Below are positions 56,650 through 64,000 of a stretch of DNA of 64,000 nt, one piece after another. Position numbers and translations under genes: made by a program. The stretch is from positions 16,347,736 to 16,411,735 of the forward strand of contig CM056742.1 of assembly GCA_029851415.1 (NCBI GenBank). Direction: 5' to 3'. Position 1 is the stretch's first letter, and each line of letters starts with the position of its first letter. Below the pieces are notes generated by a model. It worked only from the letters and a program-made list of their open reading frames with translations, did not search any database and was not told the DNA's origin. The stretch comes from Eretmocerus hayati (lineage: Eukaryota > Arthropoda > Insecta > Hymenoptera > Aphelinidae).

Positions 56650-56776
56650 GCGATTACATGTTGGCGGGAAGGCCTATACTAGTCGTGAGTGCGACAAGGA
56701 TGTAGCACTCTAACCTCTTTGTCGCACTCACGGCTAGTATGGGCCTTCCCGCCAATCGTCTTGCTCATGTAATCGC
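56650..56776. mobile_element. Short palindromic element
   Basis: GCGATTACATG and TTGGCGGGAAGGCC on the left pair with GGCCTTCCCGCCAA and CATGTAATCGC on the right. The inner GTGAGTGCGACAA/TTGTCGCACTCAC is exact. Confidence 0.78.
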
Positions 56777-56780
56777 ACCC

Positions 56781-57331
56781 TTAAGGTAGTTGTACACCAA
56801 CTACGTGAGTCAGAGAGACTTAACCTCAATTTTTTGCCCACTTTAAAATAGTCGAAATTATTATTTTTGTTAATAACTGCACTCTTTCCACCAAACAACA
56901 AACAAAAACGGTCATCTAAGACTTCCTGGACCGAATCAGGCATGGTTTCCAAAGTTATCTAGCCTAAAATCAAAATGACGTGTCGCATTTTTTGCATTCT
57001 ACGCTTTGTATGAACAATTACTAAAAAACGACGTGGTCCATCATCTCCAGACTTGGCCATATGATTCATTGATACATAAACTCGGATCTCTCGCAGTCCT
57101 AACATTTTCTGTTGATCAGGTTTTGCGCTAGACCCATTTTTGTGCTGTTTTTGGGGCCCGCTCCCATAAGCGCAATGTTAAAAATGTGCAAAACTGGTCA
57201 AATTGCGACGATCAATACTCGAAAACGGGATGGTCAGCCGGTAGGCTGGTACTCTTCGATATTAGAACTATCTCTCTGCAGAATCTCGAGAAATTCTGTT
57301 GATGAATAATTTTGGTGTACAACTACCTTAA
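56781..57331. mobile_element. piggyBac-like MITE with TTAA target duplication
   Basis: Flanked by TTAA at 56781-56784 and 57328-57331, with perfect 16-bp ends GGTAGTTGTACACCAA and its inverse. TTAA duplications are the hallmark of piggyBac-type transposition. No transposase frame. It abuts the palindromic element to its left. Confidence 0.83.
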
Positions 57332-57399
57332 TTTTTTGCAAATTGTTTGTTAGATTGATTTTATAGCAAAAACGCTACATGCATGACGCGTCGAAATCG

Positions 57400-58050
57400 C
57401 TTCGTATAAATTACGAACCACCGTCACGGCCACCGTTACGCAGGAACCCTTGGGGTTCCTGGTTTGTAAGCTATGGGTCCCTATAGCTGTCGAATCGACA
57501 TCAGTTCATCGTCGAGGGTAGGTTCGAGTAGGGAGGGCAGGAGAGTATATCTCGGTCCGAATCCGAAAGCCAGAGCTATAGACAGAATACAGTAACGACA
57601 TATTTTCCACGAGAGGCGCTACTAGGCTCTGGGCTATACTGGGCTAAAGCTTCACCGATACGAAACCGGGACGCTTGTGTGCGTAAGAGGCGTGGATCGC
57701 ATTTGGCTTAAATTACGGCGGAAGCCAGATTGAATGTGCCACGCACACTACTTTGACATTTTTCACCTACTACGAGAGGGGATGAAGGAGGCGGAGTCAG
57801 TCCTCCTTCCTTTCAGAAGCTATGAGCCAGCGTCGATCTATAGCCCAGAGCCTCTGGTGGTCAACTCCGGAAGTGTAGCTGTATCCTAATCTAAGAAACT
57901 AGTTTTGGCAACGGCGAAAGCCCGAAGTTTACTCTCCTTTATCTGGAAACTTACAATATCCACCCAGAAACATTCTTTCTTGTGTTCGTTCTACTACAAT
58001 CCTTCTACTGAAACACTTCTTAAGAAATAGCTTCATCATTTATTGTCAAA
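57400..58050 (+). promoter_or_regulatory. Upstream region of the MATH-BTB gene, with inverted repeats
   Basis: AGGAACCCTTGGGGTTCCT at 57442 is a hairpin. GGCTCTGGGCTATA at 57624 is mirrored by TATAGCCCAGAGCC at 57840. The latter two may bound an old element of about 250 bp. No clear TATA box was found. Confidence 0.4.
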
Positions 58051-59004
58051 ATGGAAGAATCTGGATATTCCTGGCCTGTGGCTTTCAACAATTTCTCTGA
58101 TCTACCACATAAAATTGGAGAGTCTGTATATTCAGCTCCATTCAAGATCGGTCAATATGAATTCGAGTTACAGCTTTACCCTGGCGGAGAAACTCGAAAT
58201 TCCAAAGGCTATGTTTCAGTTTTTTTAACTATGTGCGAAACATCAAAAGCCATCGAAACGAAATACACCATGTCAATTCTTGTGGGTAAAGAAAGATGTT
58301 TCCGAGCAGAACCAGCATGTAGAAAATTTAGTCCAGGATTGAGTTACGGATGGGACAGGCTTGTAAGGCGCTCTACTCTAGATGCTGATGTGTTACAAGT
58401 TACTGGTGATCAACTAGTAATTCTAGTCGAGCTCTTCAACTCAAACTTATCAATACTACCAGATACTTTCCATCAAAAACTACGCAGCTATGGGGAATAT
58501 GTTAATAATAAGCAGCACAGTGATGTGAAAGTTATTGTACGTGGACAGACCATCTTTGCACATAAAGTGATATTAACTTGTGGAAATGCTGTATTCACAG
58601 CTATGTTTATGCATAATTTGAAAGAAAACAATGAAAACATAATCAATATCGAGGATATTGAATTTGATGTCATGCTGGAACTACTTAGATTTATGTACAC
58701 TGGACACATTAGCAATGTTGAAAAGATGCCAGAAGAGCTTCTGATTGCAGCTGACAAGTATGGTGTAGAAGAATTGAAAAATTATTGTGAAAACTATCTC
58801 TGCGAACTTCTCTCTGTGAAGAACGTGCTAGACTACTTGAATTTTGCAAGTAAGTACAACTTGAGACAACTCAAAACTCAAGCAGTTGATTTCCTAATTA
58901 TGCACAGAAAAGATGTGGTGCATACCCCTGAGTTTGAAAGTAATGTGAGAATGATGAGTCCAGATGTAGTCATTGATGTACTCAAGACTTTGCTCTTATT
59001 GTAA
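58051..59004 (+). CDS. MATH and BTB/POZ domain protein (speckle-type POZ-like), single exon
   Basis: A complete intronless frame of 317 residues from ATG (context TCAAAATGG). The N-terminal MATH domain (about 5-135) has YSWPVAFNNFS, a FELQLYPGG strand, and YGWDRLVRRSTL; compared with SPOP WGFKKFIRR the aromatic positions are kept as Tyr and Trp. The BTB domain (about 145-245) has the classic HSDVKVIV, IFAHKVILTCGNAVFTAMF and FDVMLELLRFMYTG. A helical tail (about 250-317) contains LLIAADKYGVEELKNYCENY and resembles the Cul3-binding 3-box/BACK region. Such proteins bring substrates to Cullin-3 ubiquitin ligases. SPOP is about 374 residues; this copy lacks the nuclear-localisation tail. Intronless SPOP-like genes are expanded in several insects. 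No inactivating change is visible. AATAAA follows at 59031. Confidence 0.92.
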   Translation: MEESGYSWPVAFNNFSDLPHKIGESVYSAPFKIGQYEFELQLYPGGETRNSKGYVSVFLTMCETSKAIETKYTMSILVGKERCFRAEPACRKFSPGLSYGWDRLVRRSTLDADVLQVTGDQLVILVELFNSNLSILPDTFHQKLRSYGEYVNNKQHSDVKVIVRGQTIFAHKVILTCGNAVFTAMFMHNLKENNENIINIEDIEFDVMLELLRFMYTGHISNVEKMPEELLIAADKYGVEELKNYCENYLCELLSVKNVLDYLNFASKYNLRQLKTQAVDFLIMHRKDVVHTPEFESNVRMMSPDVVIDVLKTLLLL

Positions 59005-59030
59005 TCTAAATTGTACTTTTTTCACTCATC

Positions 59031-59036
59031 AATAAA
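59031..59036 (+). terminator. Poly(A) signal of the MATH-BTB gene
   Basis: AATAAA 27 bases after the stop codon. Confidence 0.75.
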
Positions 59037-59039
59037 GTC

Positions 59040-60150
59040 AAACTTTTTGCATGTGAATCAGAAAAGTTTATATATCTGTTTTGCGGCACCTTGGCTCAAT
59101 TCTACCTGATTCATTAAAGTAAATTTATATTAATAATGAAATTCTTTATGATGGAATTCTCATAACAGCAATCTGCATTCATTCCATCATGATTTATTTC
59201 AATTCCTGAAATTAATGGGCTGGACGTAAGAACTTTGACTGATAGATACTAGTTAGTTCCAAATGAAGGTGTGCGTCTGCCATTTTTATATAGAACCATA
59301 GTTCACAGGACCGTGTCGCATGTGCAGGCAAGAAACTCATCAGTTGTCAAATCATTATTTACATAGATATGATCAATTTCCACCAATGAATATGAATAAT
59401 TTCATAGAAATATCTCACCTGAAACTTTACTAGTGGCAGATACCTTATTCTCTAGTCATTGCCTTAATAATATTTTGACCAAAAAAAAATTGAGATTTAT
59501 AAGAACTTATATCATCAAATCACAAGAGTGAGGACATCCAGCGAGTTCATATCGTGATCTGTTACTTGCATAAGGAAATTCCACAGAGTTATCATGGATG
59601 TCAAGATGCGATGCAATTTTGCAAGTTCTCGAAAAAGCTTCTGGAGTGCACTAATCTCAAATTCAAACAAACAAACTGTATCAATAAGTTGCCAAACCTG
59701 TAGATTTTGTTTCAGAGTACAAAAATATAATGAATTCTGCATTTCCTCAATCCAAAAAACTTTTATGGATTATTGTTATACCTTCTCATTATTTGAGTTC
59801 TAATGAAACATTGTCTGTGCATTATTTTGCTTATAACTTATGAACGAATCTCAACTGACCAAAAAGCATGTGAGGCATGAGTCATTAACATTTTCAAGTA
59901 TACTAATCATAAGTATAACTCTGATGAGGCCTCTTTGATTGCTTTAGTGGTTAAAATACCCTAAATTCACGATCTTTTCTTCTATGGAAAAAAATCAAAA
60001 GAAATGTTTTCTACATTATTTTATTATTATTAATTAAGAAACGAGGAATCACAAATTTGAATTGGTCAAACAATATAATGCATGTAGAAAATTTATCGTT
60101 CAAAAACACATGGGATGATTCCTGATGAAAAAGCCTATGTAGATTTGGCG
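59040..60150. other. No recognised feature
   Basis: AT-rich DNA with short motif-free frames. Confidence 0.35.
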
Positions 60151-60994
60151 TACCGTCAAATTGGGTAAATTTGGTACGATTTCGTTACTTTTTATTTTCT
60201 TCGGCTCGGCATCTCAACATACATTGACAAAACCCACTTCTATTAGTGGTCAATCTCAAGCTTACAGTTTCAGCTTTCGATTGACGGGTTACAAAGTTCA
60301 ATTTGATGAGTTTAAGCCGGAGCTATTAGCAGTTGAAGAAGTGTACCAAAGTTAGACCCCGATGGGGCAACTTTGGTACACTTACAAAATATTCCAACTC
60401 TACCGACCACCATGTGAATAAACTAATTTTAATCGTTCAGAAGTCTTATTTTAAGCTGTTTGAATCATTCTAAAACCTCGTAGACCATCACTCGACTCAA
60501 GGCAAAATTTCTAGAAGCTGTCATAAGAAATTGTACTGGAGTTACCCTATCCTCATGCTTCTTACGGAGAGTGGGGTAACTTTGGTACACTTTTTCATGG
60601 GTTTTTTCCCTGTTTTTCATTCATTAAAATTCGCAATGCTATCAATACCCCAATGTAACGATGGTTTCTTCAATATGGTGATATATGTGGTCGAAATGTA
60701 GCATTATGCACCCGTAGATCGTTCCGGAACACTTTTTGCCAGGTACACTAACTGGACCACTCGCGTATCGCTGCTAAATCAGCCATTTCGGAAAGAGCTT
60801 CAATAAACAAGTACAATCGTTCACGCGGGATCTACGGTGGCTCAACACATTGTTTATGCGTGTGCCAAGAGGGGAGAATATATAGGTTTCAGAGCGATAG
60901 AATCGTTTACCTTGCCGAACGCAGCTCTGAAAGTCATTTTTAGGGGTGTACCAAAGTTGCACCCACTGTACCAAAGTTACCCAATTTGACGGTA
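60151..60994. mobile_element. 0.84 kb MITE with TTTGGTAC-type repeated motif
   Basis: Terminal 27-bp repeats at 60151-60177 and 60968-60994 differ at one base; each begins TACCGTCAAATTGGGTAA, so TA is likely duplicated. The motif GGGGYAACTTTGGTAC, in either direction, recurs at about 60343, 60364, 60573 and 60948. No transposase frame. A remnant lies at 25740-25838. Confidence 0.88.
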
Positions 60995-62850
60995 CCATCA
61001 GTACTAGAAGTAATATCAAGTTCAATTTTAAATCTATCTGCGCACAGATCTTCGGATCGAATAGATGAGAAGGAATCGTTTGATAATTTTCACCATATAA
61101 TTTTCAATCAGAATATGGAACACTATACCAGCCCTTATTAGAGTCCCGAAAATCAGTATAACATTTCAAGATTTCAATTGGAATCATGAATTGATCAAGT
61201 AGTAAAGTGTCACTCGAGACTGGAAGTTTTTTATCAAATTTTTCTAGTCTAGATGTTATGATACTTGTAAAATATGGGATAATACTAATCTTACGAATGC
61301 CTAAAGTACTTCTAACTCAAAAATCTGACGTGGTGTATCATCAGTGCTCTAACAAGAAATTATGAGATAAGTTTTAGCCGAGCTTTTTAGAAATATTGGG
61401 AAAATGTCTCTTCCATTGAACAATAGGCTGTGATGGTCAAATATTAGAGATCACCTCCAGTTTATTCATATAATACCTAATATATTTCAATCTCACTATG
61501 TATAAGGAATAAGTCACAACACTTTCTAAATTTCAGAGTATATTTGTTATTGTATTTTTGTGACGACGGTATTATGCTGCCTTATTTGGGCACTGTATGA
61601 AAAATGAAAATAAGCTGAAAAAGGTCAAAACAACAAATGAGAACGACTGATACCAATCACAATTTATTTCTGTCAGAATATTTAGATCTACATTGAGTAG
61701 TATCAGAATTCTCGTTTAATCAAGCCTGATACGGTATTCAATCGCTCACGTACATGACAATGTATATTACAGCTTATTCCACTTAAATAAACGAGTTCGA
61801 TTCTGTGTCTTTGTCTTTCACTCTGAATTACATATAGCTATGTAACAGAGAGAAAGATAGAATAGGAGCCACACGCTCGATTGAATATTTCACATCATGT
61901 CGCGACTCATTCACTCGATACGGGTCAAACTGTCAAAATAAGGATATGTCAGATAGACGGACATGTCCAAGCTCTCGCGGGGATAAAAATACATATGTAT
62001 GTACATCGATGCGGTACGGTGTTGTATTGATATGACGAATTTGTATGAAACAAGTCAAAATTGAATTTATCGTTGGTTCTCGTGTACTCTTTTATACATA
62101 CATATACAAACACATCGTTTAAATGGAAGTAGATAAAAATATTCTGGCTTTTGCGTCACGAAAAGTATTTTTGGTTCGTGAGGAATTGTGCAGTATTTTG
62201 ACCTTTAAAGAAAGCTACCTAGATATTATCACAATAGAGAAAATATTACTACTATGCAGTAGGGCACAAAAGGGTTAAAATGGAATGTATCTGTGTTTTT
62301 GAATATAAAATAATCTCGCTATCGATTTTTTTGGTACAAAAATATTTCATCGCGTGTTGCAACATAGGTACCCGTAAACGTAAGTTGATTTTTCAAGAAT
62401 TTATTTATCCCAGTGGCGATGAAATAAATAGGAGAAGCATGGGTGAATATTTTTCTCGGATGCATTAATTGGAATGCATAAATTTCTAAATTTGAAGCTC
62501 AAGTTCATTTTATCAAATGAATTTTCGAATTGAAGAAAGATTATTCGTGCAATCAAATGAAAATTTCAAAAACTGTGCCAGATAAAAAGAAAACTTGTAA
62601 AACATCGTTTTCGTAAATCTAGGTATTGGAGAAGTAGTTGCATGCATTCATCTGCCAAAAATGAACACATATCTGCAAACTCAATAGAAATTGTGATGCT
62701 AGATTACATTTCACATTTAAATAATGAATCTCAGATAATTCAAGCGACAATTTTGTATGCCTTAATAATTAAGTAGCCTGATGAAGAAAACCCATAAAAA
62801 GCAAATCCAGTGTGTAGAACCTCCTTAAATAACTCACCCAAAAAGGTAAA
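60995..62850. other. No recognised feature
   Basis: AT-rich DNA with short motif-free frames. Confidence 0.35.
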
Positions 62851-63292
62851 AATTCTGAATCATTTTCATCATTACCGATCCATACATCTCAAATCCCAAT
62901 TAACAATGTCACAACCCCGTCAACCCTTTAACCACAGATAATCCACCTCAAAAAGATCGAGAGCATCCAACCAACTTCCAATTCATCACTTTCACCCTCT
63001 ACTTCTTCCTCATCCTCTCCATTCCTCCACATCATCGCTCAATCCACCATCAGACACTCACCACAGTCACCATCAGACACCAAACAGTAAATTCCAGTCA
63101 ATCAAGTCAAATACACCTACATCCTGCATACCTATAATACCAAAAGCTCACCACCGGAAGTCGACATTCGACCATCAACAAAAGACACACATGTACAACA
63201 CACAGACATCCACATATTGCAAATTCAGTCTAGGCAGAATTGCGTAGGTGTATATTAGCCCCAGATCCATACAGTTCTGGAGTCAGATCGGT

Positions 63293-63326
<34 letters not shown>

Positions 63327-63760
63327 AACTATTGCGACGGATGGAGGGTTACGCAAGCTCTGTAAGGGGGTTGAGAGACGAGCTTGCAGTGGTAGCTGGT
63401 AACCTCAGAGCATTAGTATTATATAGTTTCACTGTATATAGATAGTAGCCAAAAATAGAGCGCACTCAGGGTGAGTCCAAGAGTTTAGGTTTACTAGGCG
63501 AGGCGAGCTTGCGCGTGAGAGAAACGGAGCTTGCAGCGGACGTTGACTTTATCGCTTGTGTTTGGTTTGGTGGCTCCCGCGCAAGCTCGCCATTGCTGCA
63601 GCTGATGTGCTGGCACGCATATCGCTGTATAAGGTACATTTATATGGTATTCTAGTCCTGCAATGTGATTTATGTATACTGGATCGCTTGAGGTCGCATG
63701 CGTACGTTGATCTTTGATAAGAGATGGATGCGTATTCTAGGGCATAGATAGATGATTTTG
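62851..63760. promoter_or_regulatory. Strand-composition switch with five GCAAGCTC/GAGCTTGC octamers
   Basis: C-rich 62880-63240, then (TA)n at 63293-63320, then G-rich to about 63760. Octamers at 63353 and 63581 (GCAAGCTC) and 63380, 63505 and 63527 (GAGCTTGC). No exon was recognised. Confidence 0.4.
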
Positions 63761-63908
63761 GAAATCTTTGAGATGGTTTGATGGGTGTAAGAGTAGATGA
63801 TTTAAACTATCGTGGTACGAAAAGAGAAATTTGAAAAATTGGGATAGAAAAAAGAGTCAATTTACGAAATACTTTGTTGAATACTCACACTAGAATTATC
63901 GCAAAATA

Positions 63909-64000
63909 AAGTAAGTATGCCCAACGTGACCCCGTTGAGAGCCATTTTCTCAACAACTGTGGCCTACCTCAATATTATACAACGTATCGTAGCTTATTTT
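63909..64000. mobile_element. Left end of another 51-kb-type MITE, cut by the window edge
   Basis: TA followed by AAGTAAGTATGCCCAACGTG and ACCCC resembles the left ends at 51146 and 30815. Confidence 0.6.

Overview
The window looks like insect nuclear DNA, most probably hymenopteran (inferred from the style of the odorant receptor, a single-exon MATH-BTB gene and the transposon mix). It is AT-rich, its genes carry GT-AG introns, and about half of it is transposon-derived. No bacterial or viral operon structure is visible.

Left third (1-26.1 kb). A Ty3/gypsy-type LTR retrotransposon enters from the left edge and ends in an LTR at 1529-1873. A complete nine-exon odorant receptor gene (394 codons plus stop, minus strand) then runs from 26043 down to 2582. 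Its coding sequence is only 1185 nt, but its introns hold a stack of mobile elements: a decayed R1-like LINE split by a palindromic MITE, a cryptic TAACG-rich repeat, a minisatellite, several palindromic MITEs, a 1.1 kb fold-back, and in intron 2 a roughly 8 kb I-like LINE (RNase H type). A 4.17 kb fold-back transposon interrupts the RNase H domain of that LINE and is flanked by a perfect 8-bp duplication. Each of its arms carries a tandem array of about 153-bp units, 7 on the left and 6 on the right. A GC-rich retroposon-like insertion lies upstream in the same LINE.

Middle (26-45 kb). This holds a 2.4 kb fold-back with minisatellite arms, two candidate small secreted-protein genes in opposite orientation (about 31.8-32.5 kb minus; 33.0-33.5 kb plus), two fold-backs of about 1.1 kb, and a promoter-like region with a first coding exon of unknown identity (36.6-36.8 kb). 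It also holds a 5'-truncated LINE with poly(A) and a 13-bp duplication (39.3-40.5 kb), a Harbinger-like MITE with TTA duplication, and a 1.2 kb MITE carrying many copies of a TTCAAAGT-type motif.

Right third (45-64 kb). This is mostly unassigned AT-rich DNA with scattered MITEs of TA, TTAA and palindromic types. The one clear gene is an intact 317-aa MATH-BTB (SPOP/TDPOZ-like) gene at 58051-59004 with its own AATAAA signal.

Two patterns are not explained by ordinary annotation. First, three MITE types (43.9, 51.1 and 60.2 kb) carry several internal copies of their own terminal motif, and the motif changes in concert with the terminal inverted repeats of each element. Second, the octamer GCAAGCTC/GAGCTTGC occurs about 15 times, only to the right of 36 kb, mostly clustered at points where the plus strand switches from C-rich to G-rich. 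These points look like promoters or origins.
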